Below are positions 1 to 8,193 of a DNA stretch of 64,000 bases, one piece after another (within the stretch, counting starts at the first letter, position 1; every line of letters begins with the position of its first letter). The DNA comes from JBBPZA01 sp963728925 (GTDB taxonomy: Bacteria; Actinomycetota; Thermoleophilia; Solirubrobacterales; Solirubrobacteraceae). The stretch is from positions 168,651 to 232,650 of the forward strand of contig CAVSMB010000028.1 in assembly GCA_963728925.1 (NCBI GenBank), written 5' to 3'. A program made the translations under genes and the position numbers. A model generated the notes under the pieces. It made no database searches, was not told the DNA's origin, and saw only the letters and a program-made list of their open reading frames with translations.

Positions 1-153
1 GAGACGATCGGGCGCTACAACGCCCAGACCAACCCCTCGACCATCGTCCTCGACGAGGACCGGGTCCGCCTCTGGCTCACGCGCGGCGCCCAGCCGAGCG
101 AGACGGTGCGCAAGCTCCTGCGCACCCAGGGCATCGACCCTTCCGGTCGCTGA
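1..153 (+). CDS. rpsP: 30S ribosomal protein S16, C-terminal part
   Basis: The last 50 codons of S16, a small-subunit ribosomal protein that binds 16S rRNA; the 5' end lies outside the window. The frame is open from base 1 and includes the typical S16 segment ETIGRYNAQTNPS near its start, then VRLWLTRGAQPSETV, ending at the TGA at 151-153. The KH-domain gene follows after 7 bp, then rimM, trmD and rplS, which is the standard bacterial rpsP operon order and supports the call. Confidence 0.93.
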   Translation, partial: ETIGRYNAQTNPSTIVLDEDRVRLWLTRGAQPSETVRKLLRTQGIDPSGR

Positions 154-160
154 GGCGGCC

Positions 161-403
161 GTGGCGGAGCTCGGCGACCTGCTCGGCTTCCTCGCGGGCG
201 CGCTGGTCACCCACCCCGACGACGTGAAGGTCGACGAGTTCGAGGAGGACGACGGCACCGTCGTGCTCGAGCTCACCGTGGCGCAGGACGACTACGGCAA
301 GGTCATCGGCCGCGGTGGTCGCACGGCAAGCGCGCTGCGCACGGTGGTGAAGGCCGCGGCCGCGAAGGCCGACCGCCGCGTGCTCGTCGACATCGTCGAC
401 TGA
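161..403 (+). CDS. khpA: KH-domain RNA-binding protein KhpA
   Basis: An 80-residue single KH-domain protein (KhpA/YlqC family). It has the GxxG loop that contacts RNA in VIGRGGRTASALR (about residues 48-60). Family members are small cytoplasmic RNA-binding proteins, often working with KhpB and linked to cell-envelope regulation and RNA chaperoning. The start is GTG, 7 bp after rpsP; length and position between rpsP and rimM are those of the family. Two bases separate its stop from the rimM ATG, so translation is probably coupled. Confidence 0.92.
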   Translation: MAELGDLLGFLAGALVTHPDDVKVDEFEEDDGTVVLELTVAQDDYGKVIGRGGRTASALRTVVKAAAAKADRRVLVDIVD

Positions 404-405
404 CG

Positions 406-903
406 ATGGCCTCCGGGCCGCTGGTGGGCGGGGTGGTCGGCCGCCCTCACGGGCTCGACGGCAGCTTCCACGTGCTCCGGGCGCGCCCGGCGCTGCTGGT
501 GATCGGCGCGCGGGTGTCGGTGGCCGGGCGCGAGGCCGAGATCGAGCGCCGCGCCGGCACCGACGAGCGCCCCATTCTGCGGCTGGCCGGCTTCACCGGC
601 CGCGAAGCGGCCGAGCGACTGCGCGGGGAGCGGCTGCTCGTGCCGGGCTCGACGGCGCCGGCCCTGGGAGAGGACGAGTGGTACGCCGAGCAGCTCGAGG
701 GCTGTGTCGTCCTGGACGGCGAGCGCGAGGTGGGGGAGGTTCGCCGGCTCCTCGCGCTTCCGAGCTGCGAGGTGCTCGAGGTCGAGCGCCGCGAGGGCGG
801 CGAGCTGCTCGTCCCGCTGATCCGCGACGCCGTGCGCAGCGTCGACGTGGACGCGCGGCGCATCGACGTCGACATGGCCTTCCTCGAACCGGCGCAGGGC
901 TGA
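406..903 (+). CDS. rimM: Ribosome maturation factor RimM
   Basis: A 165-residue RimM, which binds S19 and helps mature the 30S head. The N-terminal barrel is marked by GGVVGRPHGLDGSFHV, where families usually have G(K/R)(I/V)xxxxGxxGE/x. The C-terminal PRC-barrel half contains DEWYAEQLEG and LLVPLIRDAVRSVDV. The last residues run into the trmD start, with the stop TGA at 901-903 sharing its A with the ATG at 903. The order rimM-trmD is nearly universal. Nothing unusual is seen. Confidence 0.92.
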   Translation: MASGPLVGGVVGRPHGLDGSFHVLRARPALLVIGARVSVAGREAEIERRAGTDERPILRLAGFTGREAAERLRGERLLVPGSTAPALGEDEWYAEQLEGCVVLDGEREVGEVRRLLALPSCEVLEVERREGGELLVPLIRDAVRSVDVDARRIDVDMAFLEPAQG

Positions 904-1577
904 TGCGGCTCGACGTCTTCACGCTCTTCCCGTCGTGGTTCGATTGGTTTCGCACCCAGCGCCACGTCGCCAACGCGCTCGCCCTCGGGCACGAGCTGCG
1001 CTGCCTCTCCTATCGCGACCACACCCCGCTCTCGGCCGGCCAGGTCGACGACACGCCGTTCGGCGGCGGGGCGGGGATGGTCCTGCGCGTCGACGTGGTG
1101 GAGGCGGCGTTGCGCGCGGTCTACGGCGTCGACCCGGTCGGGCTGGGCGCCGAGCGCCGCGTGGTGGCGCTGACCCCGGGCGGGCGAATGCTGGACGACG
1201 CCCTGGTCTCAGAGCTCGCCGGCGAGCCGGCGCTGATCCTGTTGTGCGGGCGCTACGAGGGCTTCGACGAGCGGATCGTCGAGCACTTCTGCACGGACGC
1301 GGTGTCGATCGGGCGCTACGTTCTGTCCGGAGGCGAGCTCGCGGCGATGGTGGTCGCCGACACCGTGATGCGCAAGCTGCCGGGTGCGCTCGGCCACGAG
1401 GATTCGGCGCTCGAGGAGTCCTACAGCGCGGCGCTCGAGGGGCGGCCGGAGTACCCCCACTACACGCGGCCGGCCGACCATCGCGGCTGGAAGGTGCCCG
1501 ACGTGCTGCTCTCGGGCCACCACGCCCGCATCCGCGAATGGCGGCTCGAGCAGGCCCGTCGACGTCCGCTACCATGA
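903..1577 (+). CDS. trmD: tRNA (guanine37-N1)-methyltransferase TrmD
   Basis: A 224-residue SPOUT methyltransferase that adds the m1G37 mark to tRNAs and prevents +1 frameshifting. The N-terminus MRLDVFTLFPSWF is canonical. The trefoil-knot SAM site is represented by ILLCGRYEGFDERI and by SIGRYVLSGGELA, and the C-terminal part holds HYTRPADHRGWKVPDVLLSG. The ATG start overlaps the rimM stop by one base. Length is slightly shorter than the E. coli enzyme but normal for actinobacteria. Confidence 0.95.
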   Translation: MRLDVFTLFPSWFDWFRTQRHVANALALGHELRCLSYRDHTPLSAGQVDDTPFGGGAGMVLRVDVVEAALRAVYGVDPVGLGAERRVVALTPGGRMLDDALVSELAGEPALILLCGRYEGFDERIVEHFCTDAVSIGRYVLSGGELAAMVVADTVMRKLPGALGHEDSALEESYSAALEGRPEYPHYTRPADHRGWKVPDVLLSGHHARIREWRLEQARRRPLP

Positions 1578-1620
1578 CCGCTCCGCGACGGCCCTTCCGG
1601 CCTCGCGCTTCTTTTTGCCC

Positions 1621-2169
1621 GTGAGCAGCGTCATCGACAGCCTCGAGCGCGCGCAGCTGCGCCGCGTCCCCCGCTTCCAGGCCGGCGATCGCGTGCGCGT
1701 CCACTTCCAGGTGGTCGAGGGCAACCGTCGCCGCACCCAGGTCTTCGAGGGCATCGTCATAAAGCGCCAGGGGCATGGCGTTCGGGAGACCTTCACGGTG
1801 CGCAAGCAGTCCTTCGGAGTCGGGGTCGAGCGCACCTTCCCGGTGCACTCGCCGAAGATCGAGCGCATCGAGGTCGCCGCCCGCGGCGACGTTCGGCGCG
1901 CGAAGCTCTACTACCTGCGCGGCCGCGTCGGAAAGCGCGCGCGGGTTCGCGAGCGACGCTCCGGCCGGCCCGAGGAGGCCGTCGAGCCGGGCCTGCTCAA
2001 CGAGCCGGTCGCCGGCGGCGTCGACGCCGAGGGCGAGGGCGTGGCCGAAGCCGACTCAGAGCTCTCGCCCGACGCCGAGCAGCCGGTGGACGAGGCGCCG
2101 GCGTTGGAGGCGACGGCCGAGCAGGCGCCGGCCGGTGACGGCGGGCGCGATGGCGGCGACCAGTCCTAG
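1621..2169 (+). CDS. rplS: 50S ribosomal protein L19 with long acidic tail
   Basis: L19 sits at the 30S/50S interface. The L19 core covers about residues 1-115, with RVPRFQAGDRVRVHFQVVEG, RTQVFEGIVIKRQG and YLRGRVGKRARVRE. About 65 more residues follow that are rich in Glu, Ala and Pro (VAEADSELSPDAEQPVDE region); this tail is not part of the ordinary L19 fold and looks disordered. GTG at 1621 was chosen because it gives the usual MSSVIDSLERAQ N-terminus. Total length is 182 residues against about 115 for most bacteria. The end overlaps the putative lepB start. Confidence 0.93.
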   Translation: MSSVIDSLERAQLRRVPRFQAGDRVRVHFQVVEGNRRRTQVFEGIVIKRQGHGVRETFTVRKQSFGVGVERTFPVHSPKIERIEVAARGDVRRAKLYYLRGRVGKRARVRERRSGRPEEAVEPGLLNEPVAGGVDAEGEGVAEADSELSPDAEQPVDEAPALEATAEQAPAGDGGRDGGDQS

Positions 2170-2779
2170 GGGCGTGAAGACCAAGAGGAAGTCGACCGGC
2201 GGCTCGATCATCGAGCTGGTGGTCATCGTGGCGGTCGCCCTCGGCCTCGCGCTCGGCATCCAGGCCTTCCTCGTCAAGCCCTACCGCATCCCGAGCGAGT
2301 CGATGGAGCCGACGCTGGACGTCGGGCAGCGGGTGCTCGTCAATCGCATCGGCAACCGCTTCTCGGACCCGTCGATCGGCGAGATCCTCGTCTTCCACCC
2401 GCCCAGGGGCTCGGAGACCAACCAGTGCGGCACGACCCCCCGCGAGGGCCAGCCCTGTCCCGCTCCGACCAAGGACCGCTCCGACGTGAACTTCATCAAG
2501 CGCGTGGTCGCGGGGCCGGGCGACCGCCTGGCGATCCGCGGCGGCCGGGTGGTCCTCAACGGCAAGCTGCAAAAAGAGAGCTATATCCGGCCTTGCGGTG
2601 GCGGCGAGGCCTGCGACTTCCCCCAGTCGATCACCATTCCACCCGGGTACTGGTTCATGATGGGCGACAACCGTGGCTCCTCCGACGACAGCCGCTTCTG
2701 GGGCCCCGTCCCCAAGAAATGGATCATCGGCGGCGCCTTCGCCACCTACTGGCCTCCAGGACGCATCGGGCTCCTCTGA
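2150..2779 (+). CDS. lepB: Signal peptidase I
   Basis: A membrane-anchored serine/lysine protease that removes Sec and Tat signal peptides outside the membrane. One N-terminal transmembrane helix is visible (IIELVVIVAVALGLALGI). The Ser nucleophile lies in PYRIPSESMEPTL and the Lys general base in FIKRVVAGPGDRL. Later conserved boxes are FMMGDNRGSSDDSRFWGPV and an insertion with Cys residues (CGTTPREGQPC; CGGGEAC). ATG at 2150 overlaps rplS by 20 bp; GTG at 2174 is an alternative start that avoids overlap. It follows rplS as in many actinobacteria. Confidence 0.93.
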   Translation: MAATSPRGVKTKRKSTGGSIIELVVIVAVALGLALGIQAFLVKPYRIPSESMEPTLDVGQRVLVNRIGNRFSDPSIGEILVFHPPRGSETNQCGTTPREGQPCPAPTKDRSDVNFIKRVVAGPGDRLAIRGGRVVLNGKLQKESYIRPCGGGEACDFPQSITIPPGYWFMMGDNRGSSDDSRFWGPVPKKWIIGGAFATYWPPGRIGLL

Positions 2780-3539
2780 GCCGGCCGGTGACGCTCCGGC
2801 GCCGCGCGCGCCGGACGATCCGGGTGCGGCGTCCGCGGCGCCCGCGCCGGTAGATCCGCGGACGGCGCCCGCGCCGCCCGCGCGAAGGCGACGCACGTCG
2901 TCGGCCAAGGCCGGGCGCAAGCTGCTGCGCTTCGACCGCGAGCTCGGCGCTCGGTGGGTCGCGGGGGCCGACGAGGCCGGCCGCGGGTGCCTCGCCGGGC
3001 CGCTCGTGGCGGCCGCGGTGCTCTTCGACCACGAGCGCCTCACCCTCTCCGACCGCCGAGCGCTGTCGGCGCTCAACGACTCCAAGCAGCAGACCGCGGC
3101 CGCTCGCGAGGCGCTCTACCCGGTGATCCTGCGCACGGCCACGAGGGTGGCCGTGGTCTCGCGCAGCGTGCGGCGCATCGACGGCCACGGCCTGCACCGC
3201 ACGAACCTCGCGGCGCTGCGCGACGCGCTGCTTCGCGTGGCCTGCCCGGGCTGCATCTGCCTGTCGGACGGCTTCCCGGTCGCGGACACCGGCTTCCAGC
3301 AGCGCGCGGTGATCGAGGGCGACGCCCGCAGCGCGTCGATCGCCGCCGCCTCGATCCTCGCCAAGGTCAGCCGCGACCGCTACATGCGGCGCGCCGACCG
3401 CCTGCACCCCGGCTGGGAGTTCGCCGCCCACGTCGGCTACGCCACCCCCGAGCACCGCGCGGCGATCATGACGCGGGGCGTCTCGCCGCTGCACCGCCTC
3501 TCCTTCCAGTCGATCGCCTACCAGCAGCTCGAGCTGTAG
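2673..3539 (+). CDS. rnhB: Ribonuclease HII with uncertain start
   Basis: RNase HII cleaves RNA of RNA-DNA hybrids and removes misincorporated ribonucleotides. The metal-binding acidic residues are in GADEAGRGCLAGPLVAAAV and LSDGF, and the signature ASIAAASILAKVSRDRYM is intact. The family normally starts just before LLRFDRELG. No ATG, GTG or TTG exists in this frame between the GTG at 2673, which lies inside lepB with 107 bp overlap, and the catalytic domain. The start given therefore adds about 80 Pro/Ala-rich residues. A CTG start at 2922 or 2925, or an upstream frameshift, would be alternatives. Confidence 0.88.
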   Translation: MAPPTTAASGAPSPRNGSSAAPSPPTGLQDASGSSEPAGDAPAPRAPDDPGAASAAPAPVDPRTAPAPPARRRRTSSAKAGRKLLRFDRELGARWVAGADEAGRGCLAGPLVAAAVLFDHERLTLSDRRALSALNDSKQQTAAAREALYPVILRTATRVAVVSRSVRRIDGHGLHRTNLAALRDALLRVACPGCICLSDGFPVADTGFQQRAVIEGDARSASIAAASILAKVSRDRYMRRADRLHPGWEFAAHVGYATPEHRAAIMTRGVSPLHRLSFQSIAYQQLEL

Positions 3540-3604
3540 CGCGCCGGGCGTTGCTGGGCCGTGACGGCACGGTGACGCTCAGGGCGTATGGTGGAGGCGT
3601 GAGG

Positions 3605-4777
3605 GTGAATGCCGTGCGGCAACCCGCGAGGGAGCCGGGCGTGGCTCGGGCGCAACCGAGTGCCGGGGTGGGTTTACGACGGTCGGTGCCTGCGGGGGCG
3701 CCGGCGGGCCACGAGCTCATGCGGGTCCTGCGTCAGCGCGGCGCGGACCCGCTCGACGCCGTCGCTGACACGATCGCACGCGACGCGGGCACGCCACTGC
3801 CCGGCGACCTGCAGGCGCGGTGGGGGAGCCGGCTGGGCGCGGACCTGTCCGGAGTCCGGGTTCATCGCGACGAGGGTGTTGTCCGCACCGGCGGCGCGCG
3901 CGGGATGAGCTTCGGATCCCACGTGCTGCTCGCGCCCGGCGCGTTTGATCCTGGCTCCACCCGAGGCCGGTCGCTGCTCGGTCACGAGGTGGCGCACACG
4001 CTGCAGGGCCCGGCGGGCGCGGGTGCCTTCTCCGGTCGCGTCCGGCTGGGCCCGCGCGAGCCCGCGCTCGAGAGCGAGGCCGACGACGTCGGCGGGCAGC
4101 TGGCCGAGCCCGGCTCGCAGCCGATCCGCGTCCGCTCGCGCTCAAGCGCCCCGGCGCTGCGCGGCGACAAGCAGATCACGTTCAGCGGCCTCGACATCAC
4201 CGTCAGCGACGTCTACGTGCTCGAGGGGCCGGGCGCCACGGCTCCGGGCTTCCTCGCGAAGTTCCAGAACGCGCTGATCCGCTACTACACGCCCGCGCCC
4301 TTCGGCTACTTCAAGTATCGCGGCTACCAGGTGACCTTCGACCTCTCCGCGCGCTACCGGACGATCGGCGACTCGTTGTCGGACCCCGGGACGACCATGT
4401 TCTGGGTCGAGCCCGGCAGCGGCCGGGCCGGTGGGACGTCGATCACCGAGATAACGCTGTACGCCACAGACCCCGAGCTGACGATCGCCCACGAGGTGGG
4501 CCACACCCTGTCGGACTACTACTTCGGGATCAACCAGGAGGGCTACACGGAAGACGTCCTCCCGCGGCTCGGCTCGATGTTCGGGGGCCCGGGCGGGGTC
4601 GCCACGGAGAAGCCGGAAGCCGCCGGCGACATCATGGGCCTGGGCAACCGGGTCACCAACTTCCTCCTCGCGCAGATACTGGACAAGGCGATCGACAACG
4701 CCCCGACGCTGCCTCCGATTTCGGCGCCGGCGCCGGCGCCGGCGCCGGCGCCGGCGACGCCAGGCTCCGGTCACTAA
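3605..4777 (+). CDS. DUF4157 protein with two HExxH zinc-protease motifs
   Basis: A 390-residue protein. Its first half resembles the DUF4157 (eCIS core) domain: DLSGVRVHRDEGVVRTGGA, then SFGSHVLLAPGAFDPG, then LLGHEVAHTLQG with the metzincin-like HExxH. The second half has another zincin-like motif, IAHEVGHTLSDYYFG, after a beta-rich stretch. The tail is an Ala-Pro repeat (APAPAPAPAP). GTG 3605 was chosen because GGAGG at 3593-3597 lies 7 bp upstream. DUF4157 proteins are often linked to extracellular contractile injection systems or toxins, but no injection-system structural gene is present here. No clear signal peptide. The substrate is unknown. Confidence 0.75.
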   Translation: MNAVRQPAREPGVARAQPSAGVGLRRSVPAGAPAGHELMRVLRQRGADPLDAVADTIARDAGTPLPGDLQARWGSRLGADLSGVRVHRDEGVVRTGGARGMSFGSHVLLAPGAFDPGSTRGRSLLGHEVAHTLQGPAGAGAFSGRVRLGPREPALESEADDVGGQLAEPGSQPIRVRSRSSAPALRGDKQITFSGLDITVSDVYVLEGPGATAPGFLAKFQNALIRYYTPAPFGYFKYRGYQVTFDLSARYRTIGDSLSDPGTTMFWVEPGSGRAGGTSITEITLYATDPELTIAHEVGHTLSDYYFGINQEGYTEDVLPRLGSMFGGPGGVATEKPEAAGDIMGLGNRVTNFLLAQILDKAIDNAPTLPPISAPAPAPAPAPATPGSGH

Positions 4778-4811
4778 GAGAACGCACCGCGGGTCCGGAC
4801 GGAGGCCGCCG

Positions 4812-5285
4812 CTAGAACGCCCCTTCGAGGTGGTCGAGCGCCAGGAGGCGACCGGACGCGTCGAAGCTCACCCCGATGGCGTCGAAGCGCAGCTCGGTGG
4901 CGTAGGGACGGCCGGGGCGGTCGGCGAGCCACGCGGCCGACATGCGCCGCACCTGCGTCCGCTTGTCGTCGTGGAGGTTGTCCCACGGCCCGGTGCCGTG
5001 GGCCGGCGCCCGGCGGGTCTTGACCTCGCAGAAGACGAGCGCGCGTCCGTCGAAGGCCACGAGGTCCAGCTCGCCGAAGCGCGTGCGGTAGTTGCGGTCG
5101 AGCACCTCGAACCCGAGCCGCTCGAGATGCTCGGCGGCCAGCTCCTCGCCGAGCCGGCCGAGCGCGCGCCGAGGGTCCGGCCGCTTCGCGCCGGGCCCCC
5201 GGTCGCTGCCTTTGCCGCCGCGTGCCGGGGCGCCGCCCCTCTGGGCGCCGTCGTCCCCGCCGGTTCGTTCTCGTCGCGCGTGCAT
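4812..5285 (-). CDS. UPF0102 (YraN) endonuclease-like protein
   Basis: A 157-residue member of the UPF0102/YraN family, which has a restriction-endonuclease-like fold; its role is not settled but it travels with yifB and dprA. The core is LGRLGEELAAEHLERLGFE, then RTRFGELDLVAFDG and LVFCEVKTRR, giving the E...D...ExK catalytic-type pattern. The N-terminal 40 residues are charged and low complexity. It is on the opposite strand from its usual partners and sits between the DUF4157 gene and yifB, so this part of the operon has been inverted. Confidence 0.85.
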   Translation of the reverse strand: MHARRERTGGDDGAQRGGAPARGGKGSDRGPGAKRPDPRRALGRLGEELAAEHLERLGFEVLDRNYRTRFGELDLVAFDGRALVFCEVKTRRAPAHGTGPWDNLHDDKRTQVRRMSAAWLADRPGRPYATELRFDAIGVSFDASGRLLALDHLEGAF

Positions 5286-5409
5286 CGGCCGAAGCTACGG
5301 CGCGATCTGCGGACCTGGGCCCCGCGTGACCGTTTCGGCACGATCGCGCCGCAGGGACGTGACACCCGCGTGCGGAGACGGCACGGGACGCCGCCTAGCG
5401 TGCGCCTTC

Positions 5410-6936
5410 GTGCTGACCCACGTGACCACCTTCGCGATCTACGGGCTCGAACCGCGGCGGGTGGTGGTCGAGGTCGACATCCGCGCGGGCCTGCCGACCT
5501 TCGCGGTCGTCGGCCTTGCCGACAAGGCGGTGCGGGAAGCGCGTGAGCGGGTGCGAGCGGCGCTCCTCAACTCCGGCTTCGAGTTCCCCATGCGGCGGAT
5601 CACCGCGAATCTCGCGCCCGCGTACCTGCGCAAGGCCGGCCCGGGCTACGACCTCGCGCTCGCGCTCGGCATCCTCGCGGCGTCCGAGCAGCTCGACGGC
5701 GAGCCCCTCACGCGCTTCGCGGTCTTCGGGGAGCTCGGCCTCGGAGGCGAGCTGCGGCCGTGCCGCGGGGTCCTGGCGATCGCCGAGGGCGCAAGGCGCA
5801 GCGGCGCGCCCGCGTTGCTGGTCCCCCGCCCTCAGGCAACCGAGGCGTCGCTCGTCGAGGGCGTGCAGGTGGCCGGCGTCGAAACGCTGCGCGAGGCGGT
5901 CGAGGTTCTCACCGGGGAGCGCGGGGCGCCGCCACCGCCACCGGACGGCGCCACCGCTGCCGCGGAGCCTCCGCGTCCCGACCTCGCCGACGTCCGAGGC
6001 CACCTCGGTCCGCGACGGGCGCTCGAGATCACCGCCGCCGGCGGCCACAACCTGCTGATGGAGGGCCCGCCGGGCACCGGCAAGACGATGCTGGCCCGGC
6101 GGCTCCCGTCCGTCCTGCCGCCGCTCACCGCCCAGGAGGCCATCCAGGTCACGCGCATCCGCAGCGTCGCCGGCCTGCACCACGGCGGCGGCCTCGTCCG
6201 CGAGCGCCCCTTCCGTGCGCCCCACCACACGATCTCGCCGTCGGGGCTCGTGGGCGGCGGCGGCCTTCCCGCGCCTGGAGAAGCGACGCTCGCCCACCTC
6301 GGCGTCCTCTTCCTCGACGAGCTCTCGGAGTTCCCGCGGCCCAGCCTCGAGGCGTTGCGCCAGCCGCTGGAGGACGGCCACGTCACCGTCGTCCGGGGCC
6401 AGCACGTCTCGGTCTTCCCGACGCGGGTCATGCTCGTTGCGTCCACCAACCCCTGCCCGTGCGGCTTCGCCGGCGTGGGCGACGGGCGCTGCCGCTGCGC
6501 CGAGGCGGAGATCGCTCGTCACCGCCGCCGGCTCAGCGGCCCGCTGCTCGACCGCATCGACCTGCTGGTCGACGTCCAGCGGCCGAGCTCGGCGGAGCTC
6601 GGCCACGGCGGGAACGAATGTTCCGCGACTGTGCGTGCGCGCGTCGTCGCGGCCCGCGAGCACCAGCTCGCGCGCCTGAGGGGCACCGGAGCGACGTGCA
6701 ACGGGCAGATGGACGCCCGCACGGTCAGCGAGCGGGTCAAGCTCGAGGAGTCGGCGCGGCGCACGCTCCTCGCCGCCTACGACCACGGTCACCTCAGCGC
6801 TCGCGGCCACCATCGGATCCTGCGCGTCGCCCGGACCATCGCGGACCTGGACGCCGCCCCGGTCGTGACCCGCGACCACATCCTCCACGCGCTGGGGCTG
6901 CGCGGACACGACGCCGAAGCAAGGAGGGCGGCGTGA
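5410..6936 (+). CDS. YifB-family Mg-chelatase-like AAA+ ATPase
   Basis: A 508-residue ComM/YifB-type protein; the E. coli relative ComM is a helicase that promotes branch migration during natural transformation. The N-terminal ChlI-like domain begins VTTFAIYGLEPRRVVVEVDI and includes RITANLAPAYLRKAGPGYDL. Walker A is GPPGTGKTM (about residue 220), Walker B is GVLFLDELSEF, and a Cys cluster occurs in NPCPCGFAGVGDGRCRCAE. GTG at 5410 was chosen, with GTG at 5422 an alternative. The gene ends on a GTGA overlap with dprA, which fits a shared role in DNA uptake or recombination. Confidence 0.92.
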   Translation: MLTHVTTFAIYGLEPRRVVVEVDIRAGLPTFAVVGLADKAVREARERVRAALLNSGFEFPMRRITANLAPAYLRKAGPGYDLALALGILAASEQLDGEPLTRFAVFGELGLGGELRPCRGVLAIAEGARRSGAPALLVPRPQATEASLVEGVQVAGVETLREAVEVLTGERGAPPPPPDGATAAAEPPRPDLADVRGHLGPRRALEITAAGGHNLLMEGPPGTGKTMLARRLPSVLPPLTAQEAIQVTRIRSVAGLHHGGGLVRERPFRAPHHTISPSGLVGGGGLPAPGEATLAHLGVLFLDELSEFPRPSLEALRQPLEDGHVTVVRGQHVSVFPTRVMLVASTNPCPCGFAGVGDGRCRCAEAEIARHRRRLSGPLLDRIDLLVDVQRPSSAELGHGGNECSATVRARVVAAREHQLARLRGTGATCNGQMDARTVSERVKLEESARRTLLAAYDHGHLSARGHHRILRVARTIADLDAAPVVTRDHILHALGLRGHDAEARRAA

Positions 6937-8084
6937 CGCCGGCGGTGGCCTCCGACGCCCCCGCGTGCGAGGCCTGCCTGCGACGCACGCTGCTGCTCGC
7001 GCTGCTCTCGCCGTTCCTCGACCGGGTCCGCGATCGCTACGGGCGGCCGGACGAACTGCTCGCCATCGGCGACGAGGACCTGATCGCCGGGCTCGCGGGG
7101 TCGCGTCGCTCGGCGGTGGCACGTGCGTACGAGGCGTTCGATCTCGACGAAGCCCTGCGGCGGATCGAGCGCAGCGGTCAGTCGGTGTGCTGCGTCCACA
7201 AGCCGGCGTATCCGGAGCGGCTGCGCGACCTCGCGGCTCCCCCGACGGTGCTGCACTCCCAGTGCAGGGCCGCCTCCGGCGGCCGTGAGGATGGATCGCG
7301 CCCGGGCGAGCCGCGCGAGGCGATGGCGACCGGCGAGGCGTCGGTCGCCATCGTCGGCGCGCGACGCGCGAGCGAGTACGGGCGGGCGGTCGCCCGCGCG
7401 CTCGGTCGCGGACTGTCGGCCGCCGGGGTGACCGTCGTGAGCGGGATGGCGATGGGCGTCGACGCGGCCGCGCACGAGGGAGCACTCGAGTCCGGCGGTC
7501 GGACCATCGCGGTGCTCGGCGGCGGCGCGAACGTTCCGTATCCACAGAGCAAGCGGCTCCTGCACGCACGGCTCGTGCGGGAGGCGCTGGTGGTGTCCGA
7601 GATGCCGCCCGGCTTCGTGGCGCGCCGCTGGTCGTTCCCGGTGCGCAACCGCATCATCGCGGCGCTCGCGAGCCTCGTCGTGGTCGTCGAGGGCGGGGAG
7701 CGGTCGGGATCGCTGATCACCGCGCGGATCGCCCGGGAGCTCGGTCGCGACGTGGCCGCCGTCCCGGGCCAGGTGACCGCGCCGGCGGCGTCGGGGCCCA
7801 ACGCGCTGCTCTTCGACGGCGCGCATCTCGTGCGCGACGCCCAGGACGTTCTCGACCTCGTCTTCGGTGCCGGCCTCCGGCGCGCGCCGCCTCGGCCCGA
7901 GCCGTCCGGGCTCGATCACACCCTCCGGGGCCTGCTCGAGGCAGTCGCGGAGGGCCACGCGACCGTGCCGGCCCTCACCGCGGCCGGTCACGACCCTCGC
8001 AGGGTGATGGCCGGCCTCGCCGACCTCGAGCTCCGCGGCCTGCTCTCGCGGCGGCCGGGCGGCGTCTACGTGGTCGCGGCGTGA
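6933..8084 (+). CDS. dprA: DNA-processing protein DprA
   Basis: A 383-residue DprA/Smf, which loads RecA on incoming single-stranded DNA during transformation. The Rossmann-like core shows VAIVGARRASEYGRAVARAL, SGMAMGVDAAAHEGAL, TIAVLGGGANVPYPQ and PVRNRIIAALASLVVVVEG. The C-terminus has a winged-helix-like DML1 segment (GLLEAVAEGHATVPAL to GGVYVVAA). The start is GTG at 6933 with AAGGAGG at 6921-6927 and a 4-bp overlap with the preceding AAA+ gene. About 25 low-complexity residues (RAASGGREDGSRPGEP) form an insertion before the core. Confidence 0.93.
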   Translation: MTPAVASDAPACEACLRRTLLLALLSPFLDRVRDRYGRPDELLAIGDEDLIAGLAGSRRSAVARAYEAFDLDEALRRIERSGQSVCCVHKPAYPERLRDLAAPPTVLHSQCRAASGGREDGSRPGEPREAMATGEASVAIVGARRASEYGRAVARALGRGLSAAGVTVVSGMAMGVDAAAHEGALESGGRTIAVLGGGANVPYPQSKRLLHARLVREALVVSEMPPGFVARRWSFPVRNRIIAALASLVVVVEGGERSGSLITARIARELGRDVAAVPGQVTAPAASGPNALLFDGAHLVRDAQDVLDLVFGAGLRRAPPRPEPSGLDHTLRGLLEAVAEGHATVPALTAAGHDPRRVMAGLADLELRGLLSRRPGGVYVVAA

Positions 8085-8193
8085 GCGCACGTCCGCGCCG
8101 ACGGCGATGCCAGAGTCACCTGGACGAAGGGATGGGCGCGCAGAAGGCTCCGCCCGATCATGATGCCTGGCCGTCCGAGGGAGAGGAGCGCCG

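Noticed and set aside
447..3494. Long opposite-strand frames over rimM, trmD, lepB and rnhB
   Set aside because: They are Arg/Ala/Pro-rich shadows expected from GC-rich third positions and contain no family motifs.
4727..4755. The GCCGGC run at the end of the DUF4157 gene as a regulatory repeat
   Set aside because: It is simply the coding sequence of an Ala-Pro tail, in frame and followed by the stop.
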